A DNA stretch of 39,116 nucleotides from Clostridia bacterium. GTDB lineage: Bacteria; Bacillota; Clostridia; Christensenellales; Aristaeellaceae. The stretch is from NCBI GenBank assembly GCA_017938795.1, contig JAGBAV010000119.1:1-39116 (forward strand), given 5' to 3'. Position numbers and translations under genes: made by a program. Under the pieces are notes generated by a model. That model saw only the letters and a program-made list of their open reading frames with translations. It had not been told where the DNA came from and made no database searches. Positions 29,891 through 38,222 of the stretch are shown here, in pieces; position 1 is the stretch's first letter; each line of letters opens with the position of its first letter.

Positions 29891-29923
29891 CACGTTCCGG
29901 CAGCGATTTCCGGGGCGGGGGCG

Positions 29924-29952
29924 TTGAGCATGGCGGAGAAATATGTTATAAT
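29924..29952 (+). promoter_or_regulatory. Promoter of the GT-C gene pair
   Basis: -35 TTGAGC, a 17-nt spacer ending TGT, and a perfect -10 TATAAT, 27 nt before the start codon. Confidence 0.75.
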
Positions 29953-29979
29953 CAAATGATTAACTCACCTGGAGGCATT

Positions 29980-31395
29980 ATGAATCTACGCAGATTAAGC
30001 AGCCCTGTGATCCTGACCGGCCTGATGACGGCGGCGCTGCTGCTGGTGCAGGCGGCGCTGATGGCGGCGGGGCTTGAGGAGATATCCGGCGCGGGGGAGG
30101 CGCTTGCGCTCTCCGCGCTGTATGCGCTGGTGTACGGCGGGGCGATGCTGGCGTATGTGCGCCTGCGCCGCCCGGGGACGGGTGAGCTGCTCTTTGCCGG
30201 CGTGTTTGCGGCGGTGAGCATGCTCGCGCGCACGGCGATGCTCGACTTCAGGTCCGCCGACTATGTGTCCTTCCTGAGCCTGTGGACGGATATGTTCCGC
30301 GAGGGGGGATTCTCCCTGCTGGCGGAAAACGTGGGCGACTATAACCTGCTCTACCAGTATATTCTGCTGATCATCACCAAGGCGCCGCTGCATGAGCTGT
30401 ATATGATCAAGTGGGTGTCGGTGATCTTTGACTATGTGCTGGCGGTTGCAATGATGCTCGCCGCCGGGCATTACGCCGGGGAGAAGGCGAAGACGCCGGC
30501 TTTCCTGCTGGTCTGCGTCATGCCGACGGTGCTGCTGGACGGCGCATGCTGGGGGCAGTGCGACGCGGTGTATGTGTCGCTGATCATTCTGAGCCTGTAT
30601 TTCCTGGAGACGGAGCGGCCGATGCGCTCGGCTGTGCTGCTGGCGTTCTCCTTCGCCTTTAAGCTGCAGACGATCTTCTTCTTCCCGGTCGTGCTGCTCG
30701 GGCTGATCCACAGGCGGTATAAGCTGCGCCATGCGCTGGCGTTCTTCGCGGCATATCTGCTGACGATGGTGCCTGCGCTGCTGGCGGGGCGCTCGCTGGC
30801 GGACGCGCTGTCCGTCTATGCCGCACAGTCGATGGGGCAGTACTACGACAGGCTGACCTACAACGCACCCAACCTCTATCTCTTCTTCCCGATGCTGGAG
30901 TTCTCCGTCAGCCGGGAATTCACATGGATGCGCTATATCCCGGGCATTGACGGCAAGGCGACCAACGCCTACCTGACGGCGGACCTGATGCCCACGCTGC
31001 AGCATGCCGTGCTCTATGCCTGCGTCGTGCTGACGCTGATCGTCGTCGTCTACTGGCTGATCCACTACAGGGAGATCACGCCGGATATGACGCTGGAGCT
31101 TGCGCTGTTATTTGCCGTCTATCTGCCGTTTGTGATGCCGAAGATCCACGAGCGTTACTTCTTCCTCGCGGATATGCTGTCCGTGCTCTATGCTGTGCGC
31201 AGGAAGGACAGGCGGTTCATGCCGCTGCTGGTCGTCGGCGCGTCGCTGATGTGCTGCGTGCCGTACCTGACGCGGCAGCATCCGATTGACAAGCGCTGGC
31301 TGGCGCTGATGATGCTCGCGGCGCTGGTGACGATCTCGCGCGATCTGCTTGAGCGCATGCGCGAAAACCGCGCGGCGCTGAAGGGAGGCGCCTGA
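29980..31395 (+). CDS. GT-C type polytopic mannosyltransferase-like protein
   Basis: 471 residues with 10 or more hydrophobic segments. GT-C enzymes use polyprenyl-phosphate sugars on the outer membrane face. Family marks: FRSADYVSFLSLW in the first loop with the acidic residue near the active site, GGFSLLAENVGDYNLLYQY, DGACWGQCDAVYVSL, FAFKLQTIFFFP, NAPNLYLFFP, and PKIHERYFFLADMLS, the HERYFF block being characteristic of bacterial Gpi18/DUF2029-like mannosyltransferases. ATG 29980 has GGAGG four nt upstream; a longer upstream frame crosses the promoter. The next gene starts one nt after its stop. Donor and acceptor are unknown; surface glycan or glycolipid synthesis is likely. Confidence 0.82.
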   Translation: MNLRRLSSPVILTGLMTAALLLVQAALMAAGLEEISGAGEALALSALYALVYGGAMLAYVRLRRPGTGELLFAGVFAAVSMLARTAMLDFRSADYVSFLSLWTDMFREGGFSLLAENVGDYNLLYQYILLIITKAPLHELYMIKWVSVIFDYVLAVAMMLAAGHYAGEKAKTPAFLLVCVMPTVLLDGACWGQCDAVYVSLIILSLYFLETERPMRSAVLLAFSFAFKLQTIFFFPVVLLGLIHRRYKLRHALAFFAAYLLTMVPALLAGRSLADALSVYAAQSMGQYYDRLTYNAPNLYLFFPMLEFSVSREFTWMRYIPGIDGKATNAYLTADLMPTLQHAVLYACVVLTLIVVVYWLIHYREITPDMTLELALLFAVYLPFVMPKIHERYFFLADMLSVLYAVRRKDRRFMPLLVVGASLMCCVPYLTRQHPIDKRWLALMMLAALVTISRDLLERMRENRAALKGGA

Positions 31396-31396
31396 T

Positions 31397-32827
31397 ATGA
31401 AGAACAGGATGATCATGAGCCGGCTGAGGGACTTGGGCGACAGGCTCACGCGCCTTCGCCTGCCGCTTGGTGCGGCGTGCGCGCTGCTGCTGGCGGCGCT
31501 GCTGGCGCTGCACAACGTCAGCGCAGGGCCGCTTGGCAATCTGCATGATATCGGCGGCTGGAGCAACCGCGCGCTGTTCATCGCGATGACGGCGGCCGTG
31601 CATGCGGCTGTGCTGCTGCTCGCGGTGATGACGAGCCGGGTGAGCTTTGCGCGTACGCTGCTGCGTCAGGTCCTGCTGACGGCGGGGCTGTATATCCTGC
31701 TGCAGGCCATCAACCAGAAGACCTTTGCCTATGTGACGCAGATCCAGCCGATCGTCCGCGCGATGGACGGCGGCGGGCTGGCGGCGGGGCTTGCGATGGA
31801 GAGCAGCCTCTCCGCTCCGGCGCTCACGCTGCTGTACCTGATCACGCGCGGCCCGGTCTATGATATGTATCTGGTCAAGCTGTTTGCTGTTGCGTGCATG
31901 CTGGGGCTTTCGCTGCTGGCGGTGCGCGAGGCGGATGCGCGCGGTCTGGGGATCCGCGCCGAGGTGCTGCTCGCGCTGTGCATGATCCTGCCGCAGGGCT
32001 TCCTGAATGCGGCCTGCACCGCGCATATCGAGATTGCCGCCGTGCTGCTGCTGGCCGTGTCCCTTGCGCTGGCGTTTGATGAGCGGCCGCGGATGACGGC
32101 TGCGTGCCTCTGCCTCGGCGCGGCCTGCGCGGTCAGCGGCGCGGCGCTGTATGCGCTGCCGGTATATCTGTGGCTGGCGCATCGCGGCACGCTGCCGGCG
32201 AAGCGGCTGGCGCTTGCGGCTGTGCCGCCGCTTGTGCTGTGCCTGCCCGCCGTGCTGTGCGGCATGGGCGCTTTGGATGCGCTGGCGAGCCTGATCCGGG
32301 CGAACATCTCCCTGCCGGTGCATGCCTCCGGCACGCCGGCGATGCTCAGCCTGATCCCGCGTGCGAATCCGCTGGAGATGCCGGAGATCTTCCAGCTCAG
32401 CCGACTGCCGGCGCTGGATCTGATCACGAACGATCAGCCGTTTTACCAGCAGGCGCACTATGAGCAGCTGGCTGCCGGGCTGACGGCTGCCGGGCTGGCG
32501 CTGTATATGGGCGCGTGCGCGCTGGCATACAGGAGCAAAAAGCCCGCGCTTGACCGGGCGATGATCCTGCTGCTGGGCGCGCTGCTGGTGCTGCCGGCGG
32601 CGACGACCTCGGCTTGGCTGCTGCTGGATATCGTCTGCCTGTATGCGCTGCTGGCTGCGCCGCGCCTGCGGCTGCCCGCGTGCCTGCTGCTGTTCGCCAC
32701 GGCCGGCGGCAGCTGCTATCCGATGACGGGCGAGGTGCTGCTGCCCGGGGCGGCGGCGTTTGGACTGTGCTTTGCTGCGCTGTGCATGCTGCTGGACGTC
32801 ATCCCCACGGGCGCGAAGGAGGAATAA
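31397..32827 (+). CDS. Polytopic membrane protein, partner of the GT-C protein
   Basis: 476 residues, about ten membrane segments, very Leu/Ala-rich. Its general plan resembles the preceding GT-C protein (first loop with VTQIQPIVRAMDGGGLAAGLA, a middle GPVYDMYLVKLFAVA segment, LPQGFLNAACTAHIEIAAVLLL at the place of WGQCDAVY), but the acidic and HERYFF motifs are missing. I read it as a degenerate or diverged paralogue, perhaps a non-catalytic partner or flippase-like subunit; this is inference. GGAGG lies eight nt before ATG, inside the preceding gene's last codons. The DUF1934 gene follows three nt later, so this belongs to a long operon. Confidence 0.65.
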   Translation: MKNRMIMSRLRDLGDRLTRLRLPLGAACALLLAALLALHNVSAGPLGNLHDIGGWSNRALFIAMTAAVHAAVLLLAVMTSRVSFARTLLRQVLLTAGLYILLQAINQKTFAYVTQIQPIVRAMDGGGLAAGLAMESSLSAPALTLLYLITRGPVYDMYLVKLFAVACMLGLSLLAVREADARGLGIRAEVLLALCMILPQGFLNAACTAHIEIAAVLLLAVSLALAFDERPRMTAACLCLGAACAVSGAALYALPVYLWLAHRGTLPAKRLALAAVPPLVLCLPAVLCGMGALDALASLIRANISLPVHASGTPAMLSLIPRANPLEMPEIFQLSRLPALDLITNDQPFYQQAHYEQLAAGLTAAGLALYMGACALAYRSKKPALDRAMILLLGALLVLPAATTSAWLLLDIVCLYALLAAPRLRLPACLLLFATAGGSCYPMTGEVLLPGAAAFGLCFAALCMLLDVIPTGAKEE

Positions 32828-32830
32828 GCC

Positions 32831-33250
32831 ATGGAGCAGGAAACGAAGGTCCGCCTGAAGATCGTCTCCCGGATGCGCGAGCCCGGCGGCGACGTCAATG
32901 AGATCCGGCATGCGCGAAGGGGCACGCTCACGCGCACCGCGCAGGGCGTGCAGATCCTCTACGACGAGGAGCAGGACGGCGAGAAGGCGCGCATTCTGCT
33001 GAGCGCGGAGGGCCGCGCGGCGCGCATGCTGCGCAGGGGCATGACCAGCGCGGAGCTGCGCTTCATCCCCGGCGAAAAGACGAGCAGCGCGTATGTGACG
33101 ATGTACGGCGATATCCCGGTGATGATTGACACCCGCGCCGTCTCCGTGCTGGAGGACGAGCGCGGCGGCGTGCTTGCGCTTGACTATGACTGCTATGTCA
33201 GCGGCGAGATGACGTACAGCACGAGGTTCGAACTGACGTGGCGCGTATGA
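32831..33250 (+). CDS. DUF1934 (YwiB-like) beta-barrel protein
   Basis: 139 residues, cytoplasmic. Matches DUF1934: ETKVRLKIVSRM at the start, the central block with VQILYDEEQDG and RAARMLRRGM, then a strand series ending DYDCYVSGEMTYSTRFEL (seen as YDCYVSGE and RFELTWRV). Structures of the family are lipocalin-like barrels of unknown ligand. In many Firmicutes it precedes argS; here argS is absent and an unrecognised gene follows. AGCC and a weak GGAG precede the start, and its stop overlaps the next ATG (ATGA). Confidence 0.87.
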   Translation: MEQETKVRLKIVSRMREPGGDVNEIRHARRGTLTRTAQGVQILYDEEQDGEKARILLSAEGRAARMLRRGMTSAELRFIPGEKTSSAYVTMYGDIPVMIDTRAVSVLEDERGGVLALDYDCYVSGEMTYSTRFELTWRV

Positions 33251-33792
33251 CGGACACCGCGTCGATGCTGCGTACCCGCGTGAGGGATGTGATCCTCACC
33301 GCAGGGGGAAGGGGCTTTGTGCGCTATCTGCCGCCGGGCGGGCGTATGCTGGTGACGGACGCGGCGCGGCGCGGGGATGGGGAGGCGATCGCCTCTGCGC
33401 TGCAGGCCGCGGGCTTTGTCTGTGAGCAGGAGGAAAGCGGGCTGATGGCAATCTCTCCGGGCGATGCGCTGATCGCAGAGATCACGCAGGGGTATATGCC
33501 CGGCGTGCGCGCGCAGATCAGTTGGAGCAGCCCGGACTGCGGGGCGCATGCGCTGGCGGACAGGCTGCTGCGCTGCGGAAGCCTGCCGCTGACCGATGCC
33601 GGGCGGCGGCTGATCGACGAGGCGCTGCGGCTGTGCCTGACGCCGGAGCGGCAGCGGGGGGAGATGCTCTCCGCCCTGCGCGCGCGTATCGCCGTCATGC
33701 TGCGCGAGGGGGACAGGAGCGGCATGGCTGAGGCCGGATGGCTGCTCGGAGCATACTATGGCATACTGAATGACGGGAGGAACTGCGAATGA
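33247..33792 (+). CDS. Uncharacterised cytoplasmic protein
   Basis: I do not recognise this family. 181 residues, no signal peptide or membrane segment, mixed alpha/beta. An N-terminal part (RTRVRDVILTAGGRGFVRY, then LVTDAARRGDGEAIASALQAAGF) reads as a strand-helix unit, and the C-terminal half (LADRLLRCGSLPLTDAGRRL to the end) is helical. The start ATG overlaps the DUF1934 stop (ATGA), and its own stop overlaps the next start (ATGA), so it is translationally coupled on both sides. A GTG nine nt upstream is an alternative start. It occupies the place where argS often follows DUF1934, but it is far too short and lacks any synthetase motif. Confidence 0.7.
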   Translation: MTDTASMLRTRVRDVILTAGGRGFVRYLPPGGRMLVTDAARRGDGEAIASALQAAGFVCEQEESGLMAISPGDALIAEITQGYMPGVRAQISWSSPDCGAHALADRLLRCGSLPLTDAGRRLIDEALRLCLTPERQRGEMLSALRARIAVMLREGDRSGMAEAGWLLGAYYGILNDGRNCE

Positions 33793-34424
33793 AGATCGAA
33801 TGGATTGGACATGCCTGCTTCCGCATCGCGGCGGACGACGGCACGGTGGTGATCACGGATCCGTATGACCCGACGGTGGGGATTGACATGCTGCCGCTGG
33901 AGGCGGATGTCATCACCATGAGCCATGAGCATCACGACCACAACGAGACGCAGATGATCAAGGGCAGCCCCGTGATTCTGCGCGGCGGCGAGGGCGCTGA
34001 GCGCGGCGGCATGCGCATCACGGCGCATGCGTCCTATCACGACGACGTGCAGGGCGCCAAGCGCGGGCCGAACTATATCTATGTCTTCGAATGCGGCGGA
34101 CAGAAGGTCGTTCACATGGGCGATCAGGGCTGCATGCCGGATGAGGCGATCATTGAGGCGATCCGCGGGGCGGACGTGATGATGATCCCGGCCGGCGGCA
34201 CCTACACCGTCGATGCGGCGGGCGCGAAGGCAATCGTTGAGGCGGCGCAGCCGCGCTGTGTGATCCCGATGCATGTGAAGACGAGGCGCTGCGGCTATCC
34301 GATTGCGGCCGTGCATGCCTTCCTTGAGGCGATGGGCGTGCCCTCGCTGCCGCCCGTGCAGGCGCTGCCCTGCGGGGCGCAGGGCGTCGTGCTGCTTGCG
34401 CCGAAGGCGGATAAGCTGTGGTGA
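33789..34424 (+). CDS. MBL-fold metal-dependent hydrolase (UlaG-like)
   Basis: 211 residues, cytoplasmic. UlaG/L-ascorbate-lactonase-like branch of the metallo-beta-lactamase fold: MKIEWIGHACFRI, VITDPYDPTVG, the HxHxDH motif as SHEHHDHNE, TAHASYHDD, VVHMGDQGC, MMIPAGGTYTVDA and VIPMHVKT. Such proteins hydrolyse phosphodiester, lactone or similar bonds with two metals; the substrate here is unknown. GGGAGG lies seven nt before the ATG, which overlaps the previous stop (ATGA). Its stop overlaps the next gene's start region. Part of a tightly coupled four-gene chain. Confidence 0.9.
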   Translation: MKIEWIGHACFRIAADDGTVVITDPYDPTVGIDMLPLEADVITMSHEHHDHNETQMIKGSPVILRGGEGAERGGMRITAHASYHDDVQGAKRGPNYIYVFECGGQKVVHMGDQGCMPDEAIIEAIRGADVMMIPAGGTYTVDAAGAKAIVEAAQPRCVIPMHVKTRRCGYPIAAVHAFLEAMGVPSLPPVQALPCGAQGVVLLAPKADKLW

Positions 34425-35614
34425 TCACGAAGGCGCAGGCGCGCCGGTTCATTCTGCTGCACCACGGTCTGCTGGGTGAGCATCGCTTCATCGGCAAGGA
34501 CGGCGCGTATGCCTATGTGCGGCAGGCGGGCTGTATCCAGTTCGACCCGGTTGACGTCTGCGGGAAGAATGCGGAGCTGACGCTGCAGTCGCGCGTGAAG
34601 GGCATGACCAAGGAGATGCTCCATGATCTGCTCTATCAGGACAGGCTGCTGGCGGACTATACGGATAAGCAGCTGGCGATCATCACCACGGAGGACTGGC
34701 CGTACTTCGCCCGCTTCCGCGCGAAGGCCGTTGAATGCGGGCGGCAGTTCGCCGGGCTGGCGGAGCTGGAGGCACAGGCGAAGGCGTATATCGCGGAGCA
34801 CGGCCCCGTCGCAGCGGAGGAGCTGCCCATTGAGGGGAAGATTGAGTGGCACTCTGCGATCCACTGGAGCGGGAACTGGAATGGGCTGAGCAACGCCGCG
34901 CGCTCCGTGCTGGAGCAGCTGTATTCTGCGGGCGAACTGGTGATCCACCACAAGAAGGGGTCGCGCAAGGTTTATGACCTCGCATCCCGTCATCTGCCGC
35001 AGGCGCTGCTGGATGCGCCGGATCCGCTTGAGGATGACCGGGCGCATATCTGCTGGCGTGTGCTGCGGCGCATCGGGGCGATTGGCCTCCTGTGGAACAG
35101 GCCGTCCGATGCATGGCTGGGCATCGGCAGGCTGGATACGCAGGCGAGGAACGAAGCCTTCGCGCAGCTGCTTGCGCAGGGCGAGATCTTCCCCGTGGAG
35201 GTCGAAGGGATCAGAGGGCCGATGTACTGCCGCGAGCGCGACAGGCAGACGCTGGCGCTCGCTGTGAGCGATACGGCGCTGAAGCCCCGCTGCGAGGCGA
35301 TCGCGCCGCTGGATCCGATGATGTGGGACAGGAAGCTCATCCGCGCGCTGTTCGGCTACGAATACTCATGGGAGATCTACACGCCGGCGGAGAAGCGGAA
35401 GTACGGCTACTATGTCCTGCCGCTTTTGTACGGCGAGGGCTTTGCCGGGCGCGTTGAGGCGGCGCGGGACGAGAAGGCGGGCGTGCTGCGGGTGAAGCAC
35501 ATCTGGCTGGAGGACGGCGTGCGCCGGACGAAGAAGCTGGATGCCGCCATATGCAGCTGCATGAAGCGGCTTGCAAAGTTCAACGCCTGCAAAGAGGTTC
35601 TGTATGACGAATAA
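34418..35614 (+). CDS. YcaQ/AlkX-like winged-helix DNA glycosylase (HTH_42)
   Basis: 398 residues of the winged-helix YcaQ/AlkZ superfamily, DNA glycosylases that remove interstrand crosslinks and bulky adducts. Features: ITKAQARRFIL at the N-terminus, GCIQFDPVDVCGKNAELTLQSR, containing the QxD catalytic pair of the YcaQ/AlkX branch (AlkZ has QxQ), WGxW-like IHWSGNWNGLSN, and APLDPMMWDRKLIRALFGYEY with KYGYYVLPLLYGE (seen as DRKLIRALFGYEYSWEIY and YYVLPLLYGEGFAGR), the most conserved C-terminal block. The start is GTG, either 34418 (AAGGCGG seven nt upstream) or 34421, inside the end of the MBL gene. It ends a four-gene coupled chain at a 17-pair terminator. Activity is inferred from family. 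Confidence 0.88.
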   Translation: MVITKAQARRFILLHHGLLGEHRFIGKDGAYAYVRQAGCIQFDPVDVCGKNAELTLQSRVKGMTKEMLHDLLYQDRLLADYTDKQLAIITTEDWPYFARFRAKAVECGRQFAGLAELEAQAKAYIAEHGPVAAEELPIEGKIEWHSAIHWSGNWNGLSNAARSVLEQLYSAGELVIHHKKGSRKVYDLASRHLPQALLDAPDPLEDDRAHICWRVLRRIGAIGLLWNRPSDAWLGIGRLDTQARNEAFAQLLAQGEIFPVEVEGIRGPMYCRERDRQTLALAVSDTALKPRCEAIAPLDPMMWDRKLIRALFGYEYSWEIYTPAEKRKYGYYVLPLLYGEGFAGRVEAARDEKAGVLRVKHIWLEDGVRRTKKLDAAICSCMKRLAKFNACKEVLYDE

Positions 35615-35653
35615 AAAGAGACCGGAAGGATGCTTGTCCTTCCGGTCTCTTTT
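35614..35653. terminator. Bidirectional Rho-independent terminator
   Basis: A 17-pair perfect stem (AAAAGAGACCGGAAGGA with TCCTTCCGGTCTCTTTT) with a TGCTTG loop gives T-runs on both strands. It separates the convergent YcaQ-like and nucleotidase genes. Confidence 0.92.
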
Positions 35654-35675
35654 GTGATATGCAATGGATGCCGGG

Positions 35676-37232
35676 TTACCCGACGACGGTGCAGTACCTG
35701 TGGGTGTCGACATGAATGTCGGGATGCTCCACGATGTATTCGATCATCGCGTCGGCGACGTCGACCTGGATATCGCGCAGCACCTTCTGCCCGACGATCA
35801 TGTCATAGCCGCCCGCGCCGCTGGAGCGATAGCTGTTGATGCAGACGGAGACGGTCTCATCCTCGCCCAGCTCATGCCCGTCGATCTTCATGCATGTCAC
35901 ACGGCTGCCGACGGGGCGGCTGACGTCGATGGTATAGTCCACGCCGGAGAAGCGGTCGTAATTGTAATGCTCGACCTTCGGGCGCAGGAACGCGTCGGAG
36001 ATGATCAGGTTCCCTTCCGCGTCGTGATCAAAATACTCGGCGGATCGCTCGATGTAGCGGCGCAGCGAGCACCCCGTCATCTCCAGCACGACGAGCGTAT
36101 TGGTGTAGATATAGGTGGAGACCACATCGCGCACGGTAACGACGGCGGGCAGCCCCTTGAATTCATTGGGCAGGGAGCAGGCGGAGACATGCGCGCCGGA
36201 GGCGGCGAGCTGCACGGTATTGATGAAGTTGGCCAGCGGGCTGCCCTCCACGGCGCTGCGCAGATGATCCTCGCCCGTCAGCGGGATATCCAGATAGCCG
36301 GCGGGGGTATCGAGCCAGCGCTGCACCTTCTCCTGCAGCGGGGCGAGCAGCGCAGCGGCCTCGCGGGAGACCCCGCCGTCCGCCATGATCAGGCGTGAGG
36401 CAAAGTCCTTGCTGCCGTCTTCATGAACAGTGACGCCGACGGAGACGGCATGGGGCGCGCGATAGGCGGGCTGCACGGCGTAGCTGGCGCCGTAGCGAAC
36501 GCCCTCCACCGGCATATGCTGGTGGCCCGTGAGCAGGAGGTCAAAATCAAGCTCCGTGCAGATGCGGCAGGCCTCGTTCTCCGAGGTGTCCGTCAGGCGC
36601 TGCCCGGTCCTGAGGTCGCACTCAAAGCCGCCGTGATAGATCAGCACGGTGACGTCGCACTGCGGGCGGATCTCTTCAAGGATGCCGCGCAGGATCGGCA
36701 CGGGCTCCTCGATAACGAGCTTCTCCACCGTGGCGGGATTCTCCCAGCGGGTGACATAGTGCGTGCATGCGCCGACGAGGCCCACGCGCAGCCCGTTGCC
36801 CAGCTGATGGATGGCGTAGGGGGCGATGGGGAGCTTCCCCTCGCGGTCGCGGATATTGCAGCACAGGCAGATGGCGTCCAGCTGCGCGAGGAAGTCGTGC
36901 AGCGCATCCAGCCCGTTGTTGAAGTCATGGTTGCCGAGGGTCACATACTGATACCCGGCCAGATTCATGACGGCGGCGACGGGATGCGTGCCGTAGGCTT
37001 CAGAGGCGAGGCAGCCGGCGCGCTCCTCCTGCGGCAGGCGGTAATACAGATTGGTCATCGGCGAGCCCTGAATGGTGTCGCCGCCGTCGATGATGAGCGT
37101 GTTTTCGTCGCCCGTCATGGCGGGGATCAGCTTCATCAGGCCCATGGGGCGGTCGGCGTGGTCGGCGTAGTTGGTGGGGTATAGGTAGCCGTGCACGTCG
37201 GATGTGAAGAGGATGGAAAGCGTTCTGTCCAT
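35676..37232 (-). CDS. Bifunctional metallophosphoesterase / 5'-nucleotidase family protein, no signal peptide
   Basis: 518 residues. The N-terminal calcineurin-like domain (about 1-280) has FTSDVHGYL (D12, H14), IDGGDTIQGSP, TLGNHDFNNG, IYHGGFECD and TGHQHMP. The C-terminal 5'-nucleotidase substrate domain (about 300-518) has ANFINTVQLAASGAHVSAC and INSYRSSGAGGYDMI. The family hydrolyses nucleoside monophosphates and 2',3'-cyclic nucleotides, usually outside the cell; this one starts MDRTLSILF with no export signal, so it looks cytoplasmic. AGGAG six nt before ATG 37232 fixes the start; a longer frame would add nothing secretory. It follows two PhnE permease genes, suggesting it cleaves an imported phospho-compound. 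Confidence 0.9.
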   Translation of the reverse strand: MDRTLSILFTSDVHGYLYPTNYADHADRPMGLMKLIPAMTGDENTLIIDGGDTIQGSPMTNLYYRLPQEERAGCLASEAYGTHPVAAVMNLAGYQYVTLGNHDFNNGLDALHDFLAQLDAICLCCNIRDREGKLPIAPYAIHQLGNGLRVGLVGACTHYVTRWENPATVEKLVIEEPVPILRGILEEIRPQCDVTVLIYHGGFECDLRTGQRLTDTSENEACRICTELDFDLLLTGHQHMPVEGVRYGASYAVQPAYRAPHAVSVGVTVHEDGSKDFASRLIMADGGVSREAAALLAPLQEKVQRWLDTPAGYLDIPLTGEDHLRSAVEGSPLANFINTVQLAASGAHVSACSLPNEFKGLPAVVTVRDVVSTYIYTNTLVVLEMTGCSLRRYIERSAEYFDHDAEGNLIISDAFLRPKVEHYNYDRFSGVDYTIDVSRPVGSRVTCMKIDGHELGEDETVSVCINSYRSSGAGGYDMIVGQKVLRDIQVDVADAMIEYIVEHPDIHVDTHRYCTVVG

Positions 37233-37251
37233 ACGGAGCTCCTTGCTGTCC

Positions 37252-37269
37252 GGCGCTGTGGACAGCGCC
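37252..37269. repeat. 18-bp palindrome upstream of the nucleotidase gene
   Basis: GGCGCTGT and ACAGCGCC are perfect 8-bp arms around two bases, ending 19 nt before the start codon and just above the ribosome site. It could be an operator or an RNA hairpin affecting translation. There is no T-run. Confidence 0.5.
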
Positions 37270-37274
37270 ATGGT

Positions 37275-37309
37275 GAAAGAAAACGGGTTTGACAGAATCA
37301 AACCCGTTT
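37275..37309 (-). terminator. Terminator or attenuator between phnE and the nucleotidase gene
   Basis: A 12-pair perfect stem (AAACGGGTTTGA with TCAAACCCGTTT). On the minus strand the loop is TTCTG and the stem runs into TCTTTC. It lies 57 nt after the PhnE stop and should end, or partly end, the transporter transcript. Confidence 0.75.
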
Positions 37310-37365
37310 GTTTGTCATGCGAGGCCCTGTGATACGGGTCTGGAAGGCGATGCGGGCGTGCCCGA

Positions 37366-38208
37366 TCAGCCGCGGGTGAGCTTATTGCGGATCTTGGTGG
37401 AGGCGAGCTCGATGAAGAGCATCAGCACGATCATGCCGCACAGATAGGCGCCGACCATGCTCCAGCGGCTGGAGTTGATGCACTGCACCAGCGCCGCGCC
37501 GATGCCGCCCGCGCCGACGATGCCCAGCGTGGTTGCGTCCTTGACGTTGATGTCAAAGCGGTAGATCACGGTGGAGATGAAGTTCGGGATGATCTGCGGC
37601 AGCACGCCGTAGCGGATCTTCTGGAAGGCGTCGCAGCCTGCGGCGTCGAGGCTCTCCAGAATCTTGGTGTCCAGATCCTCGATGGCGGTGATATACATCT
37701 TGGTGATCATGCCGATGGAGCAGACGGACTGGGTGACCACGCCGCAGAAGGCATTCGGGCCGGTCACGCGGATCCAGACCAGCGCCCAGACGATGCTGGG
37801 GATGGTGCGGATGAGCAGGATGACGGCCTGAAAGATGACTGCGACCCACTTAGGCACGATCTTGTCGCAGGCGAGGAAGCTGAACGGCACGGCCAGCAGG
37901 CCGCCGATGATGGTGCCCAGCACGGCGATGGCGACCGTCTGGAACAGCTGATACGGCACGCCCTCGTCGGTGAGGTTGAACAGCAGCTTGGTATCCGGAT
38001 GGGTGAGGCCGTAGCCGACGCCCTTGGCGACCTCGATGCCCTTATTGGCGAAGCCCTCGAACTCGACCGTCGTGCCCGACCACGTGAGCAGGGAGACGAC
38101 GATCAGGATGATCAGCGTATACAGCCACCAGAGGCGGGGCCGCATCTCATAGGCTTCCTCAATCGAAACGGGACGATCGGTCAGCATATTGGTTTTTGTC
38201 TTTGCCAT
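37366..38208 (-). CDS. phnE: Phosphonate-type ABC transporter permease, second PhnE
   Basis: 280 residues, about six membrane helices, first at about 28-48 after a cytoplasmic N-terminus. Membrane channel subunit of a phosphonate/phosphite/phosphate-ester importer. The permease EAA loop is ESLDAAGCDAFQKIRYGVLPQ, shown here as LDAAGCDAFQKIRYGVLPQ, and the PhnE-typical end is VKDATTLGIVGAGGIGAAL. AAGGAGG overlapping the stop of the first permease gene places the start. It forms a heterodimer candidate with the permease encoded 14 nt upstream; two-permease Phn systems are common in Firmicutes. The substrate cannot be told from the permease alone. Confidence 0.93.
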   Translation of the reverse strand: MAKTKTNMLTDRPVSIEEAYEMRPRLWWLYTLIILIVVSLLTWSGTTVEFEGFANKGIEVAKGVGYGLTHPDTKLLFNLTDEGVPYQLFQTVAIAVLGTIIGGLLAVPFSFLACDKIVPKWVAVIFQAVILLIRTIPSIVWALVWIRVTGPNAFCGVVTQSVCSIGMITKMYITAIEDLDTKILESLDAAGCDAFQKIRYGVLPQIIPNFISTVIYRFDINVKDATTLGIVGAGGIGAALVQCINSSRWSMVGAYLCGMIVLMLFIELASTKIRNKLTRG

Positions 38209-38222
38209 GATTCCGATCCTCC

